Assembly: GCA_014804385.1 (NCBI GenBank)
Contig: JAAUZW010000020.1
Location: 53,294 to 61,753 of the forward strand
Length of the DNA: 8,460 nt
Reading direction: 5' to 3'
Origin: Lachnospiraceae bacterium
GTDB taxonomy: Bacteria; Bacillota; Clostridia; Lachnospirales; Lachnospiraceae
Below the pieces are notes generated by a model. The model worked only from the letters and a program-made list of their open reading frames with translations, made no database searches and was not told the origin of the DNA. Both the position numbers and the translations under genes were made by a program. This document shows, in pieces, positions 1-6,086 of the stretch; position 1 is the stretch's first letter; every line of letters begins with the position of its first letter.

Positions 1-4
1 GAGG

Positions 5-15
5 TATGATACAAT
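5..15 (+). promoter_or_regulatory. possible -10 region for the first gene pair
   Basis: TATGAT (5-10) runs straight into TACAAT (10-15), and either resembles a sigma-A -10 box. The matching -35 would lie before the window, so it cannot be tested here. A start near 17-22 would give a leader of about 75 nt ahead of the gene at 96. The rest of positions 1-80 is A+T-rich with no other signal that I can support. Confidence 0.25.
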
Positions 16-95
16 TGTTAATATCTTCTTATGCGGCACTTTTTGTTGATGATTTTTGTTTTAAGAATTGAATTTTATGGAAAGGGAGAACGAAA

Positions 96-518
96 ATGCA
101 AATTGTACCTACACTGAATTTTGGAGGGAATTGTCGGGAAGCGATTCATATGTATGAAAAGGCATTTGATGGAAAGATCAGTTGTCTGATTACCTATGGG
201 GAAGCGGATGATCCTGCATATAATCCGCTGCTGAAAGATAATCAAAAAGAGTATATATATCATTCGGAACTTGTATTGGGCAATCAAAGAATCATTATGA
301 GCGACCATGTGGATATTGAATTTCAGACGTGCTATTCTAATTTTCTCACTGTTATGTATGATACCAAAGAAGAAGTGCAAAGAGCATATGAAATCATGAA
401 AGAGGGAAGTAAGACAATATATCAAATGGAAGCCACTCCATATAGCTCTTGTCGAGTCGTTTTTGTTGATAAGTTTGGAATTCGTTGGGGGATTATGACC
501 GAGCAGACGGAGCGATGA
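96..518 (+). CDS. PhnB-like VOC (glyoxalase/bleomycin-resistance fold) family protein
   Basis: A 140-residue cytosolic protein with the hallmarks of the PhnB-like branch of the vicinal-oxygen-chelate (VOC) superfamily. The N-terminus has the pattern P-x-L-x-F-G-G-N-C-R-E-A-I with MYEKAF (residues 5-24), the centre has GEADD (35-39), a YHSEL strand (55-59) and an IIMSD strand (66-70), and the C-terminus has DKFGIRWGIMTE (125-136). The length is typical of the family. The ATG at 96 is preceded by AAAGGGAG (81-88) at 7-nt spacing, a strong ribosome binding site that fixes the start. VOC proteins include metal-dependent enzymes and antibiotic-binding proteins, and the substrate cannot be read from this sequence. 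Older annotations call such proteins 3-demethylubiquinone methyltransferase-like, which is probably misleading. It is probably co-transcribed with the next gene, 60 nt downstream. Its codons are A+T-richer than those of the genes after 1536. Confidence 0.85.
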   Translation: MQIVPTLNFGGNCREAIHMYEKAFDGKISCLITYGEADDPAYNPLLKDNQKEYIYHSELVLGNQRIIMSDHVDIEFQTCYSNFLTVMYDTKEEVQRAYEIMKEGSKTIYQMEATPYSSCRVVFVDKFGIRWGIMTEQTER

Positions 519-522
519 AATT

Positions 523-582
523 TTGTCAGAGAAAAAATTTCTTGCGATGTACGAGACGATTAAGAAGGAGGAATACAGGTGA
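523..582 (+). other. possible 19-codon leader ORF or gene remnant
   Basis: Between the two genes one frame reads like protein. From a TTG at 523 it encodes MSEKKFLAMYETIKKEEYR, and from the ATG at 547 it encodes only the last 11 residues. GGAG at 509-512 lies 10 nt before the TTG. The TGA stop (580-582) overlaps the GTG start of the following gene (579-581) as GTGA, an arrangement used for translational coupling. The frame closes upstream at a TGA at 496-498. It could be a small coupled leader ORF, the tail of a lost gene, or chance; the downstream gene has its own strong ribosome binding site and does not need coupling. Confidence 0.2.
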
Positions 583-1202
583 AATATCTGTGGATAGACG
601 AATATCTGAAGAGTAAGCGTGGCGTAACGAAGGATCTACAGGCCGAATGGAACTGGGAGCGGTATTTGATTGATGGGAAAATGTTTGCGGCGGTCTGTCT
701 GGGTTCCGATAATAAGCCTTATTATATAACCATGAAGCTGGATCCCGTGGAGGGCGATTATTTGCGGCAAAAGTACCCGGATATTATACCCGGCTACTAC
801 ATGAATAAGCAGCACTGGAATTCCGTGAAGCCTGACGGCGAAGTGCCGGATGATCTGATGAAGCATATGCTTGACGAGGCATACCGGCTTGTGCTTTCTT
901 CTTTCAGCGGAAAGAAGCAGCGGGAGATATTGGGACTAAGCGTCTGCGGTACGGACTGTACCAAGTGCGGCTGTTATGGCGATATGTGTAAAGGATGTAA
1001 CCAAGTTTGCGGTAAAGTGTTCCATGCACCCAAGGGGCAGGCTTGCCCGATCTATCGTTGTGCAGTGAATCAAAACAAGTATGCAAACTGTGCCGGGTGT
1101 GAACAACTGCCCTGTGATATCTGGAGAAGAACCAAGGATCCTTCTATGACGGATGAGGCCTTTGAGGCGAGTATTGCGGAGCGGGTGGGGAATTTGAAAT
1201 AG
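579..1202 (+). CDS. MmcQ/YjbR-DUF3795 fusion protein
   Basis: A 207-residue, probably cytosolic, two-domain protein. Residues 1-115 match the MmcQ/YjbR (DUF419, CyaY-like fold) family: WNWERYLIDGKMFAAV (24-39), ITMKLDP (50-56), YPDIIPGYYMNKQHWNSV (66-83) and the closing VPDDL...AYRLVLSSFS. Residues 120-180 form a cysteine-rich DUF3795 module with twelve cysteines (123, 127, 130, 132, 137, 140, 144, 156, 161, 171, 174, 179), suited to binding zinc or an Fe-S cluster; which metal is unknown. YjbR-type domains are thought to bind DNA, but no target is visible. The start is the GTG at 579: AAGGAGG (565-571) lies 7 nt upstream, and family members begin with MKY.WIDEY. A strong terminator follows 38 nt after the stop, so this gene ends the unit. 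The fusion itself is a recurrent hypothetical-protein architecture in Clostridia as far as I recall; the biological role is not established. Confidence 0.8.
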   Translation: MKYLWIDEYLKSKRGVTKDLQAEWNWERYLIDGKMFAAVCLGSDNKPYYITMKLDPVEGDYLRQKYPDIIPGYYMNKQHWNSVKPDGEVPDDLMKHMLDEAYRLVLSSFSGKKQREILGLSVCGTDCTKCGCYGDMCKGCNQVCGKVFHAPKGQACPIYRCAVNQNKYANCAGCEQLPCDIWRRTKDPSMTDEAFEASIAERVGNLK

Positions 1203-1240
1203 AAAAGTCTTATTTGTGGGAAATTAGAATGCAAATGTTA

Positions 1241-1283
1241 GAAGAAAAGTTATTTTGATGAATCAAAATAACTTTTCTTTTTT
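1241..1283 (+). terminator. Rho-independent terminator ending the first gene pair
   Basis: A perfect 16-nt inverted repeat, left arm 1244-1259 (GAAAAGTTATTTTGAT) and right arm 1262-1277, leaves an effective TGAA loop. The right arm is followed by six T (1278-1283), and the stem can extend into them by pairing with A1242-A1243. The stem is A+T-rich but long. It separates the VOC/YjbR pair from the SpoIID-like gene. Upstream, 1201-1218 is a near copy of 1243-1260, a small imperfect direct repeat. Confidence 0.9.
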
Positions 1284-1303
1284 AGCAAACTATTCTAATA
1301 TAG

Positions 1304-1456
1304 ATGCATAAAATGAGTTTTTGGATTGAAGAGAAGGTGGGGCTGATTTCCGGTTGACCGCTGCATCAAAATGTGGATGTTCCGCTTATGCATGAGAAGC
1401 GGACCGAATATGTGAACTTGCTGCCGAAGGAAATGTGGTTGTTGAATAGAACATGA
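1304..1456 (+). other. possible decayed gene remnant in the 252-nt gap
   Basis: The gap 1284-1535 holds no intact gene. One frame from the ATG at 1304 reads MHKMSFWIEEKVGLISG, hits TGA at 1355-1357, then continues in the same frame for 32 codons (PLHQNVDVPLMHEKRTEYV...) to TGA at 1454-1456. A second short frame starts at ATG 1453 (overlapping as ATGA), encodes 28 residues, and ends at TGA 1537-1539, overlapping the next gene's ATG (1536). The peptides look protein-like, which suggests an eroded gene, but I do not recognise a family. TCCGCTT (1381-1387) and AAGCGGA (1397-1403) form a 7-bp inverted repeat inside it. No convincing sigma-A promoter for the gene at 1536 was found in this gap, although one is expected after the terminator. 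Confidence 0.2.
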
Positions 1457-1535
1457 CGGATTATGAACAGGAAGCTTATCATAATCCCACCCTCCCTCAC
1501 ATAACAATAGAGGAAGGGACGAGAAGGACAGTCAT

Positions 1536-3833
1536 ATGAAACTTGACGTAACACGGTTTGTAAAATTGGCTCTTATTTTCTTCGGCCTGTTATTTTTAGT
1601 CTGTCTCTGGTTCGGGCGGCGACAGCCCAAACCCGCCTCGTCGCCGGAGGGAGAAAAGATCACGGTGGAGGACGTGGAGATCCTCATGGACGCACTGGGA
1701 GTCTCCGTTTCTCTTTCTGAGGCCGACAGTGCAGGCAGACTCCAGAGTGATCAGGAGGCAGAAGAGGTTTATCTTACATATGGACAGTATGAAGAAATCT
1801 GCCGTCAGATCGGAGAGGAAGAATGGCAGCTTCCCCATTATGAAGAGAAATATGAATCGGAGCATGGACTGTTAAAACAGGACTGGTATGAGGCTTTCCG
1901 CATTCTGTTAGCCCATCTTGACACCGAGTCTTCCATCTGGGAGACTACGGTTTTTCTTTTGAAGGTGGACAGTGAGGCGGGGGAGGCCTACACGGAAAAC
2001 GGCGCCATGCAGGGCGCCTGTCATTATTGTTCTACGGCCTTTGCGGAGAATGTATTTCAGGAGATGAAAGTCTATATGCAGGGGGATACGCTGCTTACCA
2101 TCGTGGAGGTGCTGCCGGAAGAGCACGAGCTGGGGAGTGTTTGGGTGATGGAATCCACGGACGGTGTGCTGGATTGTTTTTATCATCAGACGGTATTTCA
2201 GGCAAGGATTTCAGAGGAAGATGCTGTCTTCATACCGGAGCGGGAGCGGATCGCGGATCTTACCTTTCGGGACGGCAGGATCATAGAGGCGAAGGAGCGC
2301 AATGAGAAGATTCATGGGAAGCTTCTGCGGGTTACTGGGGAGGAGTTGGAGATAGAGGACTACGGGGTCTACCGGATTGCCCCGGAGACAGAGGTCTATA
2401 AACTGTACGGGAGCCTTAAGACGCTGCAGCTTGCCGATCTGCGGGTGGGGTGTGCGGATACGGACTTTGTGATTCACAAGGATACAATTTGCGCCTGTCT
2501 GGTGTCGGAAGCGCAGAAGGCGGATCAGATTCGGGTGCTTTTGAAAAACACGGCGGCTGGCAGTAATTTTCATGAAACAGTGGAGATCACCGTGGACGGA
2601 GAGCATACGAAGCTCCGGATGGGGCAGATGACCATTGGGGAACGCAGGACGTATCGGAGCGAAAATCTTACGGACAAGGTTCTGGTGGAGATGGAGGACA
2701 GCACCAGAAGCGATCATGCTTATCGGGGCGCGATAGAGTGTCTGCGGATGGAACAGGGCATTGTGGTGGTAAACGAATTGCCTCTGGAGGAGTATCTTTA
2801 CGCGGTGGTGCCCAGCGAGATGCCGGCCTCTTATCCGCAGGAAGCTCTGAAGGCGCAGGCAGTATGTGCCAGAACCTATGCCTATCTCTATATTCTGCGT
2901 GCGGGACTTCCGGCGTTGGGAGCTCATGTGGATGATACCACGGCCTATCAGGTCTATCACAATATCGGAGAGAATGTGGCTGCCACTATGGCGGTGAAAG
3001 AGACGGACGGGGTACTGCTCACCTATCAGGGAGAGGCCGCTGGAAATTACTACTATTCTACTTCCTGCGGCGCGGGGACGGACGTGGCAAGCTGGCAGGG
3101 CGGCATGGGAGAGAATGTGGCCTATATGTGTGGCGGCCGCGTGAGCGATCCTGAGACGTACCATGAAACGGCGGACAATGACATAGAAGAGATTACTCCG
3201 GACGCGGAATCCCTGCGTGACGAGGCGGTTTTTCGACAGTTTATTACTACGGTCCATGAGGAGGATCTGGAAAAGGAGGAGCCTTGGTATCGCTGGACTT
3301 ATCGTGTAGAAGAACTGGATGCGGAGGCATTTTTTGCCCGGCTGAAGGCGCGCTATGAGGCGGCGCCGGCATCGATTTTGACAAAGGCGGAGGGGGACTA
3401 TTATGTGTCGGAGCCAATTGGAAAGCCGGGAAAAATTAAGAGGATAGAGATAGAGAAAAGGGGCGCGGGAGGAATTGCCCAGGAATTGATCATTGAAGCG
3501 GAGAAAGCCACTTATAAGGTGTTCTCCGAATATAATATCCGTTATGTTCTCTGTGACAGAAAGAGCGCTGTCAGGAAACAGGATGGAAGTGAAAATGTGC
3601 CGGGGATGCTTCTCCCCAGCGGCTTTTTTGTATTGGATACCATTGCCCGGACTGGAAAAGACGGGGAAAGTGTGGTAGGATATACGTTGACCGGCGGCGG
3701 CTTCGGCCACGGCGTCGGCATGTCCCAGAACGGTGCGAAGGCTTTGGGTGAGCAGGGGGCAGACTACGGGCAGATTCTTTCAAAGTTTTATCCCGGCTGT
3801 GAGGTGACGGATGCCGAGGAATTGAGAGAGTAA
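1536..3833 (+). CDS. membrane-anchored SpoIID/LytB-domain protein (probable peptidoglycan lytic transglycosylase)
   Basis: A 765-residue protein. Residues 9-27 form one hydrophobic segment after a short basic N-terminus (an uncleaved anchor or signal peptide), placing the rest outside the membrane. Residues 40-330 are an acidic extension of unrecognised type. A beta-rich lead-in (IRVLL...HETVEITVDG, 332-354) precedes the SpoIID/LytB core: GIVVVNELPLEEYLYAVVPS (408-427), E428 in PSEMP, SYPQEALKAQAVCARTYAY (432-450), YYSTSCGAGTDVASW (506-520), and the C-terminal signature GGGFGHGVGMSQNGA (720-734). In Bacillus SpoIID the Glu matching E428 is needed to cleave glycan strands, so this protein is probably an active lytic transglycosylase. 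The stretch matching the Cys/His metal site of classical SpoIID reads AHVDDTTAYQVY (463-474) and has no Cys. At 765 residues it is about twice the length of SpoIID, so it is more likely a wall-remodelling paralogue than SpoIID itself. GAAGGA (1523-1528) supports the ATG at 1536. Confidence 0.85.
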   Translation: MKLDVTRFVKLALIFFGLLFLVCLWFGRRQPKPASSPEGEKITVEDVEILMDALGVSVSLSEADSAGRLQSDQEAEEVYLTYGQYEEICRQIGEEEWQLPHYEEKYESEHGLLKQDWYEAFRILLAHLDTESSIWETTVFLLKVDSEAGEAYTENGAMQGACHYCSTAFAENVFQEMKVYMQGDTLLTIVEVLPEEHELGSVWVMESTDGVLDCFYHQTVFQARISEEDAVFIPERERIADLTFRDGRIIEAKERNEKIHGKLLRVTGEELEIEDYGVYRIAPETEVYKLYGSLKTLQLADLRVGCADTDFVIHKDTICACLVSEAQKADQIRVLLKNTAAGSNFHETVEITVDGEHTKLRMGQMTIGERRTYRSENLTDKVLVEMEDSTRSDHAYRGAIECLRMEQGIVVVNELPLEEYLYAVVPSEMPASYPQEALKAQAVCARTYAYLYILRAGLPALGAHVDDTTAYQVYHNIGENVAATMAVKETDGVLLTYQGEAAGNYYYSTSCGAGTDVASWQGGMGENVAYMCGGRVSDPETYHETADNDIEEITPDAESLRDEAVFRQFITTVHEEDLEKEEPWYRWTYRVEELDAEAFFARLKARYEAAPASILTKAEGDYYVSEPIGKPGKIKRIEIEKRGAGGIAQELIIEAEKATYKVFSEYNIRYVLCDRKSAVRKQDGSENVPGMLLPSGFFVLDTIARTGKDGESVVGYTLTGGGFGHGVGMSQNGAKALGEQGADYGQILSKFYPGCEVTDAEELRE

Positions 3834-3853
3834 TAAAAAATATTGGGTGTGTA

Positions 3854-4711
3854 ATGAGAACGATATACAGATTATATTTGATTTTTCGGGATTTTAGCTG
3901 GCAGATGACAAAAAAGAATATCAGCGCTTTTGCAGCCAGCATGGCATTTTTTCTCTTTTTATCCATGATACCGCTGCTGATGGCACTGTGCGCGGTTTTG
4001 CCCTATACGACGCTGACGGAGGATAATCTGATCAACGCGATCACACAGTTTACGCCGGACGTCATGGACGCTATGGTAGTGCGTATCGTGTCGGACGTTT
4101 ATGCCAGGTCTGCGGGGACTATCACGATCTTTGCGCTGGTGACGATCTGGTCTGCGGCAAAGGCTATGCTGGCATTGATAAATGGCCTGAACGAAGTCAA
4201 TGATTTTGAGGAGAAGCGTAATTATTTTGTACTGCGCACGATCGCCTGTTTCTATACGGTAATCATTCTGGCGGCAATCGTGATAGCGCTCTTGGTGATG
4301 GTATTTGGCAATGTGATCGTGGATATTCTTCTTGCCGATATACCGCCGCTTCACATTGTGGTAAGTTTTATTATGCACTTTCGGTTCCTGATCTCCTGGG
4401 TGATCCTGACCTTTATCTTTGCGATGATCTATGCTTTTGTACCCAGTCGGAAGCTTCGGTTCAAACAGCAGCTTCCGGGAGCGGCCTTTGCGGCGGTACT
4501 GTGGAGTGCGGCCTCATTTGCCTTTGCAGTGTACGTGGATCATTTTAACGGCTTTGGCACCTACGGGAGCTTGACCACAGTGGTCATTTTAATGCTCTGG
4601 TTTTATATGCTGATGTATATTTTGATGATTGGCGCCCATATTAACAGATATTTCGGGCCGGTGTATAAATTTCTGTTCGGGTGGCTTGACAAGTCGAGAG
4701 AAAGTCACTAA
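3854..4711 (+). CDS. YihY/BrkB-family inner-membrane protein
   Basis: A 285-residue integral membrane protein with about six hydrophobic segments (roughly 24-50, 87-109, 128-160, 168-196, 206-228, 236-262). The family signature is clear: ISAFAASMAFFLFLSMIPLL near the start (23-42), TIWSAAKAMLALINGLNEV (97-115), and the C-terminal block LPGAAFAAVLWSAASFAFAV (207-226), TYGSL (236-240), LMLWFYMLMYILMIGAHIN (246-264). The family was once misnamed ribonuclease BN and virulence factor BrkB; the E. coli protein is not that RNase, and the real function is unknown, perhaps transport or flipping. The ATG at 3854 is the first in frame after the upstream stop, with only a weak GGGTG-like ribosome binding site. 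The next in-frame Met (codon 18) would still keep every membrane segment. It lies 20 nt after the SpoIID-like gene and is probably co-transcribed with it. Its last codons carry the promoter of the pheST operon. Confidence 0.88.
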   Translation: MRTIYRLYLIFRDFSWQMTKKNISAFAASMAFFLFLSMIPLLMALCAVLPYTTLTEDNLINAITQFTPDVMDAMVVRIVSDVYARSAGTITIFALVTIWSAAKAMLALINGLNEVNDFEEKRNYFVLRTIACFYTVIILAAIVIALLVMVFGNVIVDILLADIPPLHIVVSFIMHFRFLISWVILTFIFAMIYAFVPSRKLRFKQQLPGAAFAAVLWSAASFAFAVYVDHFNGFGTYGSLTTVVILMLWFYMLMYILMIGAHINRYFGPVYKFLFGWLDKSRESH

Positions 4712-4714
4712 AAT
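4686..4714 (+). promoter_or_regulatory. sigma-A promoter of the pheST operon
   Basis: A consensus -35 TTGACA (4686-4691) is followed by an ideal 17-nt spacer and TAAAAT (4709-4714), five of six matches to the -10 consensus. Transcription should begin near 4720-4722. The promoter lies inside the 3' end of the upstream yihY-like gene, whose TAA stop (4709-4711) is the first half of the -10 box. The location just ahead of the T-box leader supports it. Confidence 0.8.
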
Positions 4715-4954
4715 AGCAGATAGGTTAAAAGCGAGGAAGGTGTTCAGTAGGAAATTTTTTTCCGACAGAGAGAGGGAATCATCGGCTGCAAGTTCCCTTC
4801 GGTTCAGAAGATTTCCGAATTTCCCACTGGAGCTGTCTGCGGGAACCGATTTATCTACGAGCAGGTAAATCTTAGTAGCGCAGGACGTGGCGGCACGTTA
4901 CGCCGAGTGGAGCGTCCGTTGCATCGGCGAAAGCAGCCGGAAGTAATGGGAAAT

Positions 4955-4984
4955 TGGGTGGTACCGCGGATTATATTCGTCCCA
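4955..4984 (+). promoter_or_regulatory. T-box antiterminator
   Basis: TGGG (4955-4958) pairs with CCCA (4981-4984), and GCG (4966-4968) pairs with CGT (4978-4980), leaving the 7-nt bulge TGGTACC (4959-4965) that binds the tRNA NCCA end. The 3' strand CGTCCCA (4978-4984) is also the start of the terminator's left arm, so the two folds exclude each other. Confidence 0.88.
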
Positions 4985-5016
4985 TGTGTCTTATGACGCA
5001 TGGGACTTTGTGCGTT
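4979..5016 (+). terminator. regulated intrinsic terminator of the pheST T-box
   Basis: GTCCCATGTGTC (4979-4990) pairs with GACGCATGGGAC (4995-5006) over 12 bp with one G-T wobble and a TTAT loop. An interrupted T-rich tail, TTTGTGCGTT, follows. With charged tRNA-Phe this hairpin should form and stop transcription before pheS. The short U run suggests termination may be incomplete. Confidence 0.88.
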
Positions 5017-5036
5017 AGCGGGAAAGGAGAGCAGAC

Positions 5037-6056
5037 ATGAAAGAAAAATTAGAACAGATCAAGGCGGAGGCACTGCGTCAGATCGAGGCGAGCGAAGCCC
5101 TGGATCGACTCAACGAAGTCCGAGTCAATTATCTGGGTAAAAAGGGAGAATTGACAGCAGTATTAAAGAGTATGAAGGATGTGGCGCCGGAGGATCGTCC
5201 TAAGGTGGGACAGCTTGTCAATGAGACCAGAGAAGAGATTGAAAGGGTTTTGGAAGCATCCGTCAAGAAAATGGAGCGGGCTGTCAGAGAGGCAAAGCTT
5301 AAGACGGAGGTCATCGATGTGACACTGCCGGCAGAAAAAGCAAATATGGGACATCGTCATCCGAACACCATCGCCCTGGAAGAGGTGGAGAGAATCTTCA
5401 TCGGCATGGGCTATGAAGTGGTAGAGGGTCCCGATGTGGAGAAGGATTACTATAATTTCGAGGCACTGAATATCCCTGCGGATCATCCGGCAAAGGATGA
5501 GCAGGATACCTTCTATATTACCGGGGACATTCTGCTGCGGACACAGACTTCCTCCACTCAGGTGCACGAGATGGAGAAGGGCAGACTCCCCATTCGTATG
5601 ATCGCGCCGGGGCGGGTATTCCGTTCCGATGAGGTGGATGCGACTCACTCCCCCTCCTTCCATCAGATCGAGGGGCTGGTGATCGATAAGAATATCACGT
5701 TGGCGGATCTGAAAGGGACGCTGGCGGAGTTTGCGAGAGAGCTGTTCGGTGAGGAGACCAAAGTTAAATTCAGACCCCATCATTTCCCCTTCACAGAGCC
5801 CAGCGCGGAGATGGATGTGACCTGCTTTAAGTGCGGCGGCAAGGGCTGCCGGTTCTGCAAGGGCGAAGGCTGGATCGAGATTTTGGGGTGCGGCATGGTG
5901 CATCCTCATGTGTTGGAGATGAGTGGTATTGATCCGGAGCAGTATACGGGTTTTGCCTTTGGCGTAGGATTAGAGCGTATCGCGCTGTTAAAGTATGAGA
6001 TCGACGACATGAGACTGTTATATGAGAACGATATCCGCTTCTTGAAGCAGTTCTAA
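5037..6056 (+). CDS. pheS: phenylalanyl-tRNA synthetase alpha subunit
   Basis: The complete 339-residue catalytic subunit of cytosolic phenylalanine-tRNA ligase, which forms Phe-AMP from Phe and ATP and charges tRNA-Phe as an alpha2-beta2 tetramer with PheT. Residues 1-90 are the helical arm that contacts tRNA. The class II core follows: HPNT (108-111), the RTQTSSTQVHEME stretch (168-180), motif 2 around PGRVFRSDEVDATHSPSFHQ (191-210), FPFTEPSAEMD (250-260) and motif 3 GFAFGVGLERIALLKY (305-320). A307 matches the Ala that sets side-chain pocket size in E. coli PheS (A294), so a normal Phe-selective pocket is expected. Between motifs 2 and 3 lies a CxxC-x4-CxxC cluster (C263, C266, C271, C274) like that of other Firmicute PheS proteins as I recall them, probably a zinc knuckle. 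AAAGGAG (5023-5029) at 7-nt spacing supports the ATG. Regulation is by the T-box upstream. Confidence 0.98.
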   Translation: MKEKLEQIKAEALRQIEASEALDRLNEVRVNYLGKKGELTAVLKSMKDVAPEDRPKVGQLVNETREEIERVLEASVKKMERAVREAKLKTEVIDVTLPAEKANMGHRHPNTIALEEVERIFIGMGYEVVEGPDVEKDYYNFEALNIPADHPAKDEQDTFYITGDILLRTQTSSTQVHEMEKGRLPIRMIAPGRVFRSDEVDATHSPSFHQIEGLVIDKNITLADLKGTLAEFARELFGEETKVKFRPHHFPFTEPSAEMDVTCFKCGGKGCRFCKGEGWIEILGCGMVHPHVLEMSGIDPEQYTGFAFGVGLERIALLKYEIDDMRLLYENDIRFLKQF

Positions 6057-6086
6057 GCATAGTAGGAAAGGAATGGTTTAAAAATT

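Larger units (their letters stand above)
4721..5016 (+). promoter_or_regulatory. T-box riboswitch leader, tRNA-Phe responsive
   Basis: The untranslated leader between the promoter and pheS carries a full T-box. Stem I closes with GACAG (4764-4768) against CTGTC (4833-4837) and contains the AGAGAG element (4768-4773), a distal hairpin AGGGAA/TTCCCT (4773-4778/4793-4798) with GGCTGCAAG in its loop, and the specifier region GAATTTCCC before TGGAG. The specifier reads TTC at 4821-4823 (or TTT at 4820-4822); both are Phe codons. Stem II-like (GATTTA 4848-4853/TAAATC 4866-4871), GGACG/CGTCC (4883-4887/4913-4917) and CGGC/GCCG (4925-4928/4936-4939) helices follow. The T-box sequence TGGGTGGTACCGCGG (4955-4969) presents UGGU at 4959-4962, complementary to ACCA, the acceptor end of a tRNA with discriminator A such as tRNA-Phe. 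Uncharged tRNA-Phe should bind and allow readthrough into pheST. The exact 5' end is inferred from the promoter. Confidence 0.93.

Noticed and set aside
1355..1357. In-frame TGA read as selenocysteine
   Set aside because: The short surrounding frame matches no selenoprotein family I know, and no hairpin of the bacterial SECIS type follows directly.
1381..1403. Inverted repeat TCCGCTT/AAGCGGA as an operator
   Set aside because: It is a single 7-bp arm with a 9-nt loop, with no promoter elements identified around it; this is too weak to call.
2001..2018. GGCGCC repeated around ATGCAG, able to form a hairpin
   Set aside because: It lies inside the SpoIID-like coding sequence and has no T run; it is explained by codon use.
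2211..3710. A 499-codon open frame on the minus strand
   Set aside because: It lies wholly inside the SpoIID-like gene. Its product is rich in Arg, His, Leu and Ile with no recognisable motif, as expected from the complement of G- and A-rich codons.
4629..4868. A 79-codon plus-strand frame over the yihY end and the leader
   Set aside because: It runs through the promoter and stem I of the T-box, whose structure explains the sequence; the peptide is not protein-like.
5163..5909. A 248-codon minus-strand frame opposite pheS
   Set aside because: It overlaps conserved PheS catalytic motifs, and the translated sequence has no family signature.
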